Notes: generated from the sequence alone by a model not told the origin. DNA of 64,000 nt from Leifsonia sp. 71-9 (GCF_001898805.1 NZ_MKVJ01000004.1:39234-103233); one strand, 5' to 3'. Counted from the first letter of the stretch, positions 33,957 through 42,816 are shown. Made by a program: numbers and translations.

Positions 33957-34930
33957 AGCTTGTCCTCCTTGAGCATCGTGCGGACGTAGACGACCGTGAT
34001 CGCGAGCAGCACCAGCGTGAGCAGGACGGCGATCGCGGATCCGAAGCCGTACCGGTTCTGACCGAACGACTCCACGTACGACCACACGCCGAGGTTGAGC
34101 ACCTGGCGGTTGGACCCGGAGCCTCCCGGCATCAGATAGACCTGCGCGAAGACTTTGAAGTCCCAGATCGTGGACAGGATGATCACCACGGCGAAGACCT
34201 GCTTCAGCGACGGCACGATGATCGAGAAGAAGCGGCGCACCGCTCCCGCGCCGTCCATCGCGGCCGCCTCCAGCATCTCCTTCGAGACGCCGAGCAGACC
34301 GGCCAGAACGGTGATCGCGACGAACGGGAAGCCGTGGTGGATGATGTTGAGGAGCACGATCCCGTAGAACGTGAACGGGTTGGTGAACCAGTTGAACGAC
34401 TCGTGCATCAGCCCGAGGTTCTTGAGCACCTGGTTGACGATGCCGTTGTCCGCGTCGAAGATCCAGACCCAGACGTAGGTGCCGGTCACCGCGGGCATCG
34501 CCCAGGCGATCATGATGGCGCTGCCGACGATGGTCCGCCAGGTCGGGCCGAGGCTCGCCATCAGCAGCGCGACGAGCGTGCCGAGGGCGACCGTGCCGGC
34601 GACCGACAGGATGGCGAAGATCACCGTGTTGGGGAGCGCGACCGTCCACAGCGTGGAGTTGCCGAAGATCTCGGCGTAGTTGTCGAAGCCGATGAAGTTC
34701 GTCTTGCCGCTGACGATCTCGCGCAGACCGTAGTCCTGCAGCGAGATGATGACCACGCGGATCAGGGGCCACAGCAGCAGCCCGGCGAGCACCACCAGCG
34801 CGGGGGCGAGCAGCAGCCACGGCCGGCTCACGGCGATGAACGAGCGCTTGCGCTTCGGGGCGGGGGCGCCGGGGCGCCGGCCGCGCGCGGTGCGCACGGC
34901 CGGCGTCTCGGGACGAACGTCGATGGCCAT
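33953..34930 (-). CDS. Carbohydrate ABC transporter permease (MalF-like)
   Basis: Partner permease of 325 aa. A basic N-terminal tail precedes PWLLLAPALVVLAGLLLWPL (helix 1), and EMLEAAAMDGAGAVRRFFSI is the EAA loop. LSTIWDFKVFAQVYLMPGG is a CUT1 landmark. It sits 4 bp after the binding-protein gene and overlaps the MalG-like gene by 4 bp. It forms the heterodimeric channel with that protein. Confidence 0.9.
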   Translation of the reverse strand: MAIDVRPETPAVRTARGRRPGAPAPKRKRSFIAVSRPWLLLAPALVVLAGLLLWPLIRVVIISLQDYGLREIVSGKTNFIGFDNYAEIFGNSTLWTVALPNTVIFAILSVAGTVALGTLVALLMASLGPTWRTIVGSAIMIAWAMPAVTGTYVWVWIFDADNGIVNQVLKNLGLMHESFNWFTNPFTFYGIVLLNIIHHGFPFVAITVLAGLLGVSKEMLEAAAMDGAGAVRRFFSIIVPSLKQVFAVVIILSTIWDFKVFAQVYLMPGGSGSNRQVLNLGVWSYVESFGQNRYGFGSAIAVLLTLVLLAITVVYVRTMLKEDKL

Positions 34931-34934
34931 CGGG

Positions 34935-36224
34935 CTACTTGTCGTTCAGCAGCTGGGTCATCTCCTTGGCCGCGTCGGTCGTCGCCTGGTCGACCGTCTT
35001 CTGCCCGGAGAGGATGGACTGGATCATCGCGTTGGTCGTCTGCTTGGCCTGCACCGCGCCGAACTGCGGGGTGACCGGCACGGACGCGCCGCCGTCGACC
35101 ATCTGCGTGGCGAAGGGCTTCACCAGCGGGTCGTCCGACTCCATCGCCTTCTTGACGAGCGAGGTCAGGCCGGAGAAGTAGCCGGTCTGCGACGCCCACT
35201 CCTGGGCGTACTTGCCCGTGGTCATCATCTCGACGAACTTCCAGGCGAGGTCCTTGTTCTTGGCCGTGTTGAACACGCTCAGGTGCGAACCGCCGAGCAC
35301 CGACGGGCTGATGCCGCCGTCCTTGCCCGGGATGGGCGTCGCGGCGATCTTGCCCTCGAGGTCGGGGGCCTTCTGCACGATCGTGGCGGGGGTCCAGGAG
35401 CCCTGGATGGCCATCGCGACCTTGCCCTGGTTGAAGTTGTCGAGCACGTCGGTCTCCTTCCAGGTGGTGGCGCCGGAGGTGGAGAAGCCGTACTTGGTGG
35501 CGAGGTCGGTGTAGAACTGGATGCCCTCACGCGACTTGGCGCTGTCGAGACCCGAGGTCCAGGTGCCGCCCTTCTCGGTGGCGACCTGGCCGCCCGCGCC
35601 CCAGACCCACGGGTACACGCCGAACTCGGCGGTGCCGGGAACGGCGAACGGGATCATGTCGGGCTTGGCGGCCTTGATCTTCTCGCCCGCAGCGACGATG
35701 TCGTCCCACGTCTTCGGAGCCTCGATGCCGAGCTCCTTGAAGACGTCGGCGCGGTAGACCAGCGAGCGGACGCCGGCGTACCACGGCATGCCGTAGAGCT
35801 CGCCGTCGTAGGTGCCCGCCTCCTTGAGGCCCTTCACCAGGTCGTCCTCGAGGCCAGCCTTCTTGACGTCGTCGCCGATGGGGGCGAGCGCCCCGGCGTC
35901 GGCGAACTCGGTGGTCCAGGTGGTGCCGGTCTCCGCCACGTCCGGGGTGGTGTTGCCGGCGATGGAGGTCACGAACCGGTCATGCGCGTCGGCCCACTGG
36001 ACGAACTGCACGTCGAGCGTGGCTCCGGTCTCCTTCTTGAACTCGTCGCCGACCTCCTTGAAGAAGGCCGTGGAGTCGGGGTTGGTGCCCTGCATGATCC
36101 ACACGCTGAGCTTCTGGCCCTTCGCGTCGACCGAGCCCCCATCGCCGCTGCCACCGCTCGAGCAGGCCGTGAGGGCCAGTGCTGCGATCGTGACGGCGGC
36201 GACGGAGAGGTAGCGCTTCTTCAT
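34935..36224 (-). CDS. Extracellular sugar-binding lipoprotein of ABC importer
   Basis: Solute-binding protein of 429 aa that captures the sugar outside the membrane. Signal peptide MKKRYLSVAAVTIAALALTA with lipidated Cys at 21, then a Gly/Ser linker and an SBP_bac_1 fold. QGSWTPATIVQKAPDL and FVEMMTTGKYAQEWASQTGY are typical of the CUT1 family. First gene of the eight-gene operon, with AGGAG about 10 nt before the ATG. Because NagZ, AnmK and MurQ follow, GlcNAc-MurNAc, its anhydro form or MurNAc is the inferred ligand; chitobiose would be an alternative. Confidence 0.88.
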   Translation of the reverse strand: MKKRYLSVAAVTIAALALTACSSGGSGDGGSVDAKGQKLSVWIMQGTNPDSTAFFKEVGDEFKKETGATLDVQFVQWADAHDRFVTSIAGNTTPDVAETGTTWTTEFADAGALAPIGDDVKKAGLEDDLVKGLKEAGTYDGELYGMPWYAGVRSLVYRADVFKELGIEAPKTWDDIVAAGEKIKAAKPDMIPFAVPGTAEFGVYPWVWGAGGQVATEKGGTWTSGLDSAKSREGIQFYTDLATKYGFSTSGATTWKETDVLDNFNQGKVAMAIQGSWTPATIVQKAPDLEGKIAATPIPGKDGGISPSVLGGSHLSVFNTAKNKDLAWKFVEMMTTGKYAQEWASQTGYFSGLTSLVKKAMESDDPLVKPFATQMVDGGASVPVTPQFGAVQAKQTTNAMIQSILSGQKTVDQATTDAAKEMTQLLNDK

Positions 36225-36280
36225 GGTGCTGTCTCCTCTTCGAAACCGGGAATGTGTTGGTGGATGCCGTGCATCCGGGA

Positions 36281-36346
36281 ATGAAACTATCCTTCACACT
36301 TCGACGTGTGCTTGCAAGTTATTTCCACTCTACACATGTAAAAGGT
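36281..36346 (-). promoter_or_regulatory. Promoter/operator region of the peptidoglycan-sugar operon
   Basis: This AT-richer stretch lies upstream of the binding-protein gene. On the minus strand TTGCAA (36317-36312) fits a -35 and is followed 17 bp later by a poor -10 (AAGGAT). CACAC-TTCGAC-GTGTG (36295-36310) is a short palindrome within the spacer. GAAACT and AGTTATTTC flank it as a looser inverted repeat, a possible RpiR-type site. Assignment is tentative. Confidence 0.4.
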
Positions 36347-36393
36347 TTGTAACGGCACCGTGACGACGGCCCGCGCGGGTCGGACGGGGCGCC

Positions 36394-37032
36394 TCAGGAG
36401 GAGGATGCGCCGAGCAGTCCTCGACGGAAACCTTCCGCCACGGCCGCCGCGCGATCCCCGACACCCAGCTTGGCGTAGACGCTGAGGAGGTGCGTCTTCA
36501 CCGTCGCCTCGCTGACGTGGAGGCGACTGCCCGCCTCCCGGTTCGTCGCACCGTCGGCGACGAGTGCGAGCACCTGCAGCTCGCGCGGGCTGAGCAGTCC
36601 CGCCTCCGGCGTTCGCACCCGGTCGACCAGCCGCGACGCGACGGCCGGGGCGATCGGCGCGTGCCCGCTCGCCGCCGCGTGGATCGCGCGCACGAGCTCG
36701 TCGCGCGGCACGTCCTTGAGGAGGTAGCCGGTGGCGCCGGCCTCGATCGCCGGCAGCACGTCCGCGTCCGAGGCGTAGGTGGTGAGGACGACGACGCGGC
36801 TCCGCACGCCCAGCCGCGTCAGCTCCCGGATCGCGCTGACGCCGTCCATCCCCGGCATGCGCAGATCCATCAGCACGACGTCCGGCTCGAGCGCTCGCGC
36901 GAGTCCGACCGCCTCAGCGCCGTCGGATGCTTCGCCGACGACGTCGATCTCCGGATCCGAGGAGACCATGCCGACGATCCCGTCGCGCACGACCGGGTGA
37001 TCGTCGGCGACCAGCAGCCGCACGGCGCTCAT
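36394..37032 (-). CDS. NarL/LuxR-family response regulator
   Basis: Transcription factor of 212 aa. The receiver domain has LLVADDHPVVRDG, phospho-acceptor Asp in VVLMDLRMPGMDG near 54, and YLLKDVPRDEL. The C-terminal HTH is LSPRELQVLALVADGATNREAG with SEATVKTHLLSVYAKLGV. ATG 37032 overlaps the kinase stop by 4 bp. It pairs with the sensor kinase upstream; targets are unknown, but the neighbouring membrane protein gene is a plausible one. Confidence 0.92.
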   Translation of the reverse strand: MSAVRLLVADDHPVVRDGIVGMVSSDPEIDVVGEASDGAEAVGLARALEPDVVLMDLRMPGMDGVSAIRELTRLGVRSRVVVLTTYASDADVLPAIEAGATGYLLKDVPRDELVRAIHAAASGHAPIAPAVASRLVDRVRTPEAGLLSPRELQVLALVADGATNREAGSRLHVSEATVKTHLLSVYAKLGVGDRAAAVAEGFRRGLLGASSS

Positions 37033-38135
37033 GCCGGCACCTCGACGCGCACCGCGGTGCCCCGCCCGGGGCTCGACTCGATCACGACCCGTCCCGCGAG
37101 CCCCGAGATGCGCTCGCGCATCGCGATCAGACCGTAGCCGCCGTCGATGTCGTCCCGGCGCGGTGAGGCCGGGTCGAACCCGCGGCCGTCGTCGCGCACT
37201 TCCAACCGGGCGCCTCGGGCGTCGTGGCGCAGGGTCAGCGTGACGCGGTGCGCATCGGCGTGACGCTCCACGTTCGCGAGCGCCTCCTGGGTGGTCCGCA
37301 GCAGCGCGACCTCGGCGTCCGTCGGGAGCGGGGCCGCCGCCTCGCGCGCATCGACGTCGACCGGGATGCCCGTCCGCTCCGACCAGCGTCGCGCGGCCTC
37401 CGCGATCGCGTCGGCGAGCCCGGCCGCGTCGAGGGCGGCCGGGCGCAGGGCGTGCAGCGAGCGCCTCGCCTCCGCGAGCCCCTCGCGGGCCAGGGCCAGT
37501 GCCGCTCCTGTGTGCCGGTCGCGGTTCGCATCGTCGTCGGCCTGCTCGGCCGCCTGCAACTGCATCACGATGCCGGCGAAGCCTTGGGCGAGCGTGTCGT
37601 GGATCTCGTGGGCGAGCCGCGCGCGCTCGAGCACGGTCGCCGCGCGCTCCTCCTGCCGCCTGGCGACGCGGAGCCCGAACGAGAGCCCGCACATGATGAC
37701 CACGTTGATCGCCACCACCGCCACGCGTCCGGCGATCCCCGCGAGGTCGAGCCCGAGCCCGGAGGCCTGGGCCACGCCCGCGACCACCGCCGTGGCACCG
37801 ACCGCCAGCAGCTCCCACGGCCACTCGACGAGCGAGTAGGCGAGCGAGAAGGTCGCGATCGTGAGGAACGCGAACCAGCTGTCGAGCTGGACGAGGGCGA
37901 GGTTGATGCCGATGGTGCCGGCCATCAGCGTCGCGATCGCCGCCGGACGGCCGCGCCACGGCAGCGGGAGGTCGCGCAGCACGAGCACCCATCCGGCGTA
38001 CGCCGCGCACAGGATGAGCTCGGGCACGAGCGTGGTCCACCGGCCCCATCCCACGCCCACGGCGAAGGCCGCGAGCATTCCCGCAACCAGATAGGGCGCG
38101 ACCGTGAGCACGGTCCGCCAGCGCGGATCGACCAT
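37029..38135 (-). CDS. NarL-type sensor histidine kinase
   Basis: Membrane kinase of 368 aa. Six hydrophobic segments occupy about residues 8-160 with very short loops, so there is no extracellular sensor domain; the signal is probably sensed within the membrane. The HisKA_3 helix RLAHEIHDTLAQGFAGIVM carries the phosphorylated His. HATPase boxes are DDGRGFDPAS and GGYGLIAMRERI. ATG 38135 avoids overlap with the preceding gene; an ATG at 38171 is possible. Confidence 0.9.
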   Translation of the reverse strand: MVDPRWRTVLTVAPYLVAGMLAAFAVGVGWGRWTTLVPELILCAAYAGWVLVLRDLPLPWRGRPAAIATLMAGTIGINLALVQLDSWFAFLTIATFSLAYSLVEWPWELLAVGATAVVAGVAQASGLGLDLAGIAGRVAVVAINVVIMCGLSFGLRVARRQEERAATVLERARLAHEIHDTLAQGFAGIVMQLQAAEQADDDANRDRHTGAALALAREGLAEARRSLHALRPAALDAAGLADAIAEAARRWSERTGIPVDVDAREAAAPLPTDAEVALLRTTQEALANVERHADAHRVTLTLRHDARGARLEVRDDGRGFDPASPRRDDIDGGYGLIAMRERISGLAGRVVIESSPGRGTAVRVEVPA

Positions 38136-38145
38136 GGTGCCGACC

Positions 38146-38580
38146 CTACGCGCCCGCGGGGAAGAGGGCACGCGTGCGTGGCAGGGCGGTCAGGATCGCG
38201 GCGGGGAGCACGAGGGCGCCGCACACGGCCTGCTCGAGGCGCACCCAGTCGGGGAGGAAGCCGGGGATGGAGACGATGACGACCACCGCCACCACCACGA
38301 TCGGGGCGATGATCAGCAGCCGCAGCCACGACGATCGCGAGCCGCGCGCCGCGGCGAGCGCGATCAGCAGCAGCACGACCGCGCTGCCGAGCACGAGGGA
38401 GCAGCGGATCCAGACGGCGATGGCGACCTCGCCGCCGGTCGTGCTCTGGACGAGGAGCGCGGCCTCCATCGCCACGCTGACCACGAGGAAGGAGGTGAGC
38501 AGGATGAGGATCGGACGGAAGGCGGCGCGACGGGCGGCGCTGTCGGGACGGGCGGAGGAGCGAGCGGATGTGCGAGTCAT
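38146..38580 (-). CDS. Four-helix membrane protein, function unknown
   Basis: I do not recognise this 144-aa protein. After a Ser/Arg/Ala-rich cytoplasmic tail it has four hydrophobic stretches: PILILLTSFLVVSVAMEAAL, a segment near AVWIRCSLVLGSAVVLLLIA, LLIIAPIVVVAVVVIVSIPG and AVCGALVLPAAILTALP. It lies 10 bp upstream of the sensor kinase gene in the same direction, so it could belong to that signalling unit. ATG 38580 is used; an in-frame ATG at 38619 gives a longer tail. Confidence 0.65.
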   Translation of the reverse strand: MTRTSARSSARPDSAARRAAFRPILILLTSFLVVSVAMEAALLVQSTTGGEVAIAVWIRCSLVLGSAVVLLLIALAAARGSRSSWLRLLIIAPIVVVAVVVIVSIPGFLPDWVRLEQAVCGALVLPAAILTALPRTRALFPAGA

Positions 38581-38659
38581 GGTTCCAGCGTCGCGACGGG
38601 GCGCGCTCGGCGGATCCACCGATCGGTCCGTCCCCGCGATCGATCGGTGGAGGGGCTAC

Positions 38660-39529
38660 TCAGGCGATGCTGACCTGTCTCAGGAAGGCAGCCGCAGCCG
38701 GGCTGGGCTCCTCCGACGCCGCGACCGCCACGTTCCACTTCGGGACATCACCCGAGAGCGGGACGGCCCGCAGCGTGTCGGGGCGCTTGCGAGCGAAGCT
38801 CGCCGGGACCACGGCCACGCCCAGGTCGTAGCCGACCAGGTCGAGCAGGGGGTGCACGTCGTTGACCTCCATCGCGGGCCGGTAGTCCAACCCCGCCGCC
38901 GCGAACGCCCGTCGGGTGAGCGCCTGCGCGCCCCACCCCTCCTGGAAGCCGATCATGGTCTCGCCGCGCAGGCTCTCGATCGGGAGGCTCTCCTCGCCGG
39001 AGTAGCGGTGCCCGGGGTGGCACAGCACGAGCAGGTCCTGCGTGCTCAGCCGTCGCAGCCGCACCCCGACGGGCGTGTGACCGGTGTCGACGACGAGGGC
39101 GACATCCACCTGGCCGTTCGCCACCGCGTCCACCAGCTCGACGGACCCCGTCTGGCGGAGGCGCACCTCCACCCCCGGGTTGGCGGTGCGGAAGGCGGCC
39201 AGCTCGGCGGGCAGGTCCACGGACCCGAGGCACGGCTCGGCGCCGACCGTCAGCCGGCCTCGCTGCAGTCCGCGCACCGCGGCGACGGCGTCCCGGGCGG
39301 CGGCGGCGCTGGCCAGCGTGCGCACGGAGTCGGCGAGCAGGGCCTGCCCGGCCGTCGTCAGCTCGACGCGGCGGGTGCTCCGGATGAAGAGGGAGGTCCC
39401 CAGCTCCTGCTCGAGGGAGCGGATGGAGGCCGACAGCCCCGATTGCGAGATCTGCAGCAGCTCGGCGGCGCGGGTGAAGTGCCGCTCCTCCGCGACCGTG
39501 ACGAAGTGCTCGAGCTGGCGGAGTTCCAT
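38660..39529 (-). CDS. LysR-family transcriptional regulator
   Basis: Regulator of 289 aa. The N-terminal HTH reads LEHFVTVAEERHFTRAAELLQ and SGLSASIRSLEQELGTSLF, followed by the periplasmic-binding-like effector domain starting GRLTVGAEPCLGSVDLPAEL. A perfect inverted repeat with the LysR T-N11-A form overlaps the start codon, suggesting autorepression. There is no divergent target gene beside it, as the neighbours run the same way, so its targets cannot be read from context. Confidence 0.9.
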   Translation of the reverse strand: MELRQLEHFVTVAEERHFTRAAELLQISQSGLSASIRSLEQELGTSLFIRSTRRVELTTAGQALLADSVRTLASAAAARDAVAAVRGLQRGRLTVGAEPCLGSVDLPAELAAFRTANPGVEVRLRQTGSVELVDAVANGQVDVALVVDTGHTPVGVRLRRLSTQDLLVLCHPGHRYSGEESLPIESLRGETMIGFQEGWGAQALTRRAFAAAGLDYRPAMEVNDVHPLLDLVGYDLGVAVVPASFARKRPDTLRAVPLSGDVPKWNVAVAASEEPSPAAAAFLRQVSIA

Positions 39530-39549
39530 TCAGCAAGGATACTGCTGAA
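39529..39549. promoter_or_regulatory. LysR-type binding site at the lysR start
   Basis: TTCAGCA and TGCTGAA are perfect 7-bp arms with a 7-bp centre. Spacing and ends fit the T-N11-A box of LysR proteins. The site touches the ATG of the regulator, so binding should block its own expression. Confidence 0.6.
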
Positions 39550-39613
39550 TGGCGCTCGCTTGATCTGCGTGGCCGATGTGCGAACGGGCGCCGGAGTGCC
39601 GCTCAGCGCCCGC

Positions 39614-40102
39614 TCACCGGCCGCAGTGACCGGCCGGCTCCGCGGTCGCTGCGCCGCTGCTGGCGTGGCGGTGCGGGTCCACCTGGCCGAGGGTGACGGG
39701 CCCGTGGGCGGGGAGGGCGACGAGATCGCCCGGGTGCAGGTCGGCGGGCAGGTCCATCAGGCGGGGGCCGGCGTGGACGGCGCAGAGCGGCGCCGGGGAG
39801 GCGCGGCCGATGAGTCGGGCCTGGGACGTCTCGGCGGCGATCGTGCGCAGGTCGGCGTCGAGTTCGACGTCGAGGCCGCCTCCGGGGTGCCGGGTGACGT
39901 TCGTGACCGCGGTGACGACGGCGGCAGCGTCGTCGTCGGTGTGCACGCAGGGTGTGGTGCACCAGTCGGCGAGGCGGACGAGCGAGACGCCGGCGATGAC
40001 CACGTCGGTCGTCGTGGGGTGCGTGTGTGCGGGCCAGCGGGTGGCGTCGAGCGGTTCGGGGATGCTGCAGCGGAGCGTGGGGATGATGCGGGTGAGGGTC
40101 AT
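39614..40102 (-). CDS. Conserved-looking hypothetical protein
   Basis: A 162-aa soluble protein that I cannot assign. It has no signal peptide or membrane helix. The sequence is varied rather than low in complexity, with short hydrophobic strands (DVVIAGVSLVRLADW, AAAVVTAVTNVTRH) and a His/Pro-rich C-terminus (GQVDPHRH). Codon bias agrees with neighbours. Three cysteines (CS, CTTPC) could form a metal or disulfide site. It lies between the lysR and POT genes in the same direction. Confidence 0.55.
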   Translation of the reverse strand: MTLTRIIPTLRCSIPEPLDATRWPAHTHPTTTDVVIAGVSLVRLADWCTTPCVHTDDDAAAVVTAVTNVTRHPGGGLDVELDADLRTIAAETSQARLIGRASPAPLCAVHAGPRLMDLPADLHPGDLVALPAHGPVTLGQVDPHRHASSGAATAEPAGHCGR

Positions 40103-40179
40103 GCGTCCGGTCTACGCGGCGAGCGCCTCCCGTGGGGCCGTCCTGACGGATCCCATGCGGGAGGCGCTGCGATCCGTGC

Positions 40180-40198
40180 GGTTCCCTGACAGGGAGCC
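40180..40198 (-). terminator. Small hairpin downstream of the POT transporter gene
   Basis: GGTTCCCT and AGGGAGCC pair with one G-U around GAC, about 35 bp after the POT stop on the minus strand. No T-run, so it is weak evidence for termination. Directly beside it GGGAGCCGGTC occurs twice in tandem. Confidence 0.35.
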
Positions 40199-40230
40199 GG
40201 TCGGACGGGAGCCGGTCCTGCGGATGCCGG

Positions 40231-41712
40231 TCAGCGCACGCCGCGCATCATGCGCAGCACCCAGGGGGTGAGCAGCACGAGGACGACACCCACGGCGACC
40301 GCCACCCCTCCGATGATGCCGAAGTAGATGCCTTCGGTCTTCGGCGAGTACAGCTTGGCGAGCTGCCCGGCCATCGCGGATCCGAGGGCGACGGAGAGGA
40401 AGAACAGGGCGACCATCTGCGCCTGGAACGCGTGCGGCGCGAGTTTGGTGGAGGCGGAGAGGCCGACCGGCGAGAGCAGGAGTTCGGCGACGGTGAAGGC
40501 GAGCAGGATGCCGACCACCGCGAGCAGCGGGGTGCTGTTCTTGCCGCCTCCGGCCCAGAACAGGAACAGCCAGAAGGCGAGTCCCATGATGATGGTCCCC
40601 GCGGCGAACTTGATCGGGGTCGACGGCTGCTTGTCGCCCCATTTCGTCCAGATCGCGGCGAAGACGCCGGAGAGCACGATGATGAAGACCGGGTTGATGG
40701 ACTGCACCCACGAGACCGGGAACTCCCAGCCGAACAGGTTCCGGTCGAGGCGTTCGTCGGAGTAGATCGTGAGCACCGTGAACTGCTGCTGGTAGAGGGA
40801 CCAGAACGCCGCGCTGGTGATGAAGAGCGGGATGAACGCCACGATCCGGCTGCGCTCCTCGCGGCTGACCAGGCGGGAGGAGAGGATGACCGCGAAGTAC
40901 GCGATCGCGGCCGCGATGGTCACGGCGATCACGACGAGCGCCAGGTTCTGCGCCGTGATCACGCCGGTGAGCACGAGCGCGACGACGATGATCACGCCGG
41001 CCGCGGCCACACCGATGACGAGCGGGTACCGCTTCGCCCGCAGCGGGTTCGGGACGGCGCGCGCCTCCTCCGGGAGCCGCTTGCGGCCGAGCGAGTACTG
41101 GATGAGGCCGATCGCCATCCCGACCGCCGCGAGCCCGAAGCCGTAGTGGAAGCCGAGCGTGGTCTGCAGCAACCCCGTGAGCAGCGGTCCGAGGAACGCA
41201 CCCAGATTGATGCCGAGGTAGAACAGCGAGAACCCGGCATCGCGCCGGGAGTCGTGCTCGTCGTAGAGGGTCCCGACGATCCGCGTCGCGTTGGCCTTCA
41301 GCCCCCCGCTGCCCACCGCGACGAAGATCAAACCGACCGTCACGCCCGCGAATCCGGGCAGCAGGGCGAGTGCGATGTGTCCCGCCATGATGACGACCGC
41401 GCTCCAGAACAGCACCCGCTCCGAACCGAAGAGCCGGTCGGCCAGCCAGGCGCCGAGGATGGTCGACAGGTAGACCGCACCGCCGTAGGCGCCGACGATA
41501 CCGGCCGCGGTCGGCTGGTCGATCCCGAGGCCGCCCTTCGTGGCGGAGTAGTAGAGGTAGATGAGCAGGATGCCCTGCATCCCGTAGAACGAGAACCGCT
41601 CCCACATCTCCACCCCGAAGATGTTCGCCAGGGATCGCGGCTGGCCGAAGAAGCCGTGGCTGTCGCGGTTCTTCGGCCGGGGCGCCGGTGTCACATCACT
41701 GGTGTCGCTCAT
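40231..41712 (-). CDS. POT-family proton-dependent oligopeptide transporter
   Basis: Imports di- and tripeptides with protons. The 493-aa protein has about 14 hydrophobic helices. FGVEMWERFSFYGMQGILL contains the ExxERFxYYG-type proton site of bacterial POTs, with Phe for the first Tyr. FYLGINLGAFLGPLLTG is the PTR2 family signature region. Start ATG 41712 gives the standard cytoplasmic N-terminus; the frame extends 58 codons further upstream into the promoter region without a signal for initiation. It is divergent from an Lrp-type gene, a common peptide/amino-acid control arrangement. Confidence 0.9.
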   Translation of the reverse strand: MSDTSDVTPAPRPKNRDSHGFFGQPRSLANIFGVEMWERFSFYGMQGILLIYLYYSATKGGLGIDQPTAAGIVGAYGGAVYLSTILGAWLADRLFGSERVLFWSAVVIMAGHIALALLPGFAGVTVGLIFVAVGSGGLKANATRIVGTLYDEHDSRRDAGFSLFYLGINLGAFLGPLLTGLLQTTLGFHYGFGLAAVGMAIGLIQYSLGRKRLPEEARAVPNPLRAKRYPLVIGVAAAGVIIVVALVLTGVITAQNLALVVIAVTIAAAIAYFAVILSSRLVSREERSRIVAFIPLFITSAAFWSLYQQQFTVLTIYSDERLDRNLFGWEFPVSWVQSINPVFIIVLSGVFAAIWTKWGDKQPSTPIKFAAGTIIMGLAFWLFLFWAGGGKNSTPLLAVVGILLAFTVAELLLSPVGLSASTKLAPHAFQAQMVALFFLSVALGSAMAGQLAKLYSPKTEGIYFGIIGGVAVAVGVVLVLLTPWVLRMMRGVR

Positions 41713-41888
41713 GCGCACATGGTCCCACTCCACCGGAAGCTGCGGGAGGCCGCGTTCACTTGAAAAACCCGCCGTCGGCGCCGGAGGCGTGCAGATCAGC
41801 TCGCTGAGAAGCGGGCCGGTCGCGAGCGACTCGTGCGCGCCCACGCACGATTCCCGCGTAACACTCCCTGACGCGCAATGATCCACCC

Positions 41889-41901
41889 TATGCTTGCGCC
41901 G
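41889..41901 (+). promoter_or_regulatory. -10 box of the lrp-like gene, probable leaderless start
   Basis: TATGCT at 41889-41894 lies 6 nt before the GTG start codon and no Shine-Dalgarno is present, so transcription probably begins at the start codon. A -35 is not convincing. Confidence 0.4.
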
Positions 41902-42338
41902 TGGACAACCTCGATCGCAGCATCCTCGACCTTCTCCGCCAGAACGCGCGCGCGGGCTACGGCGATATCGGCTCGGTCGTGGGGCTGTCCGCCTCCGCGG
42001 TGAAGCGCCGCGTGGACCGCCTGGTGGCCGACGGGGTCATCCGCGGGTTCACCATCCAGGTCGACCCCGCGATCGACGGCATGAGCACCGAGGCCTACGT
42101 CGAGCTCTTCTGCCGCGGCACCGTCTCGCCCGAAGAGCTCCTGCGGATCCTCTCGGCCGTCCCGGAAGTCGTGGACGCGGGAACCGTGACGGGCAGCGCC
42201 GACGCGATCGTCCACATCCGCTCCCGCGACATCCCGAGCCTGGAGGCCGCCCTCGAGAAGGTGCGCCTGGCGCCCAACGTCGATCACACGCGCAGCGCGA
42301 TCGTGCTGTCGCGCCTGATCAACCGCGGCAACTCCTGA
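41901..42338 (+). CDS. Lrp/AsnC-family transcriptional regulator
   Basis: DNA-binding regulator of 145 aa. LDRSILDLLRQNARAGYGDI and LSASAVKRRVDRLVADGVIR form the HTH. The C-terminal RAM domain (about 65-135) has VVDAGTVTGSADAIVHIRS. It should bind an amino acid and control itself and the divergent POT transporter gene 188 bp away. GTG start, apparently leaderless. Confidence 0.9.
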   Translation: MDNLDRSILDLLRQNARAGYGDIGSVVGLSASAVKRRVDRLVADGVIRGFTIQVDPAIDGMSTEAYVELFCRGTVSPEELLRILSAVPEVVDAGTVTGSADAIVHIRSRDIPSLEAALEKVRLAPNVDHTRSAIVLSRLINRGNS

Positions 42339-42390
42339 CCCCGTCGCGAATCTTCAAGACGACGGCGGCGGGCCGGCGCACACTCGGGAG

Positions 42391-42816
42391 ATGACCGAGA
42401 CAGCACGGACGAGCCTCCCGATCGCCGCATCACGCGATGCGATCTGGCACGCTCTGACCGACCCCGACACCATCGCCCGTTATATGTACGGCACCCGCGT
42501 CACGACCGACTGGCGGGAGGGCGGCCCGATCACCTACCGCGGCGAGTGGGACGGGAAGCCGTACGAAGACAAGGGGACCATCCTCGAGATCGTCCCCGGC
42601 GAGCGCCTCGTCACCAGCTACTACAGCCCGCTCAGCGGCAAGCCCGACGTCCCGGACAGCTACCAGACCGTCTCGTACCTGCTCTCCGACGACGGCGACA
42701 CGACCGTCGTGACCATCACGCAGGACGGATGCGCCGACCGGACGGAGGCCGAGCGCATGGCCGACAATTGGGCGTCGACGCTCGCATCCCTCCGTTCCGT
42801 GGTCGAAGAAGCCTGA
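42391..42816 (+). CDS. SRPBCC (AHSA1-like) domain protein
   Basis: Helix-grip lipid/ligand-binding protein of 141 aa. The N-terminal LPIAASRDAIWHALTDPDTI and GGPITYRGEWDGKPYEDKGTI match the AHSA1/START-like family, and NWASTLASLRSVVEEA is the long C-terminal helix. The substrate is unknown. It lies 52 bp after the lrp-like gene in the same direction and before a two-component system. Confidence 0.85.
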   Translation: MTETARTSLPIAASRDAIWHALTDPDTIARYMYGTRVTTDWREGGPITYRGEWDGKPYEDKGTILEIVPGERLVTSYYSPLSGKPDVPDSYQTVSYLLSDDGDTTVVTITQDGCADRTEAERMADNWASTLASLRSVVEEA

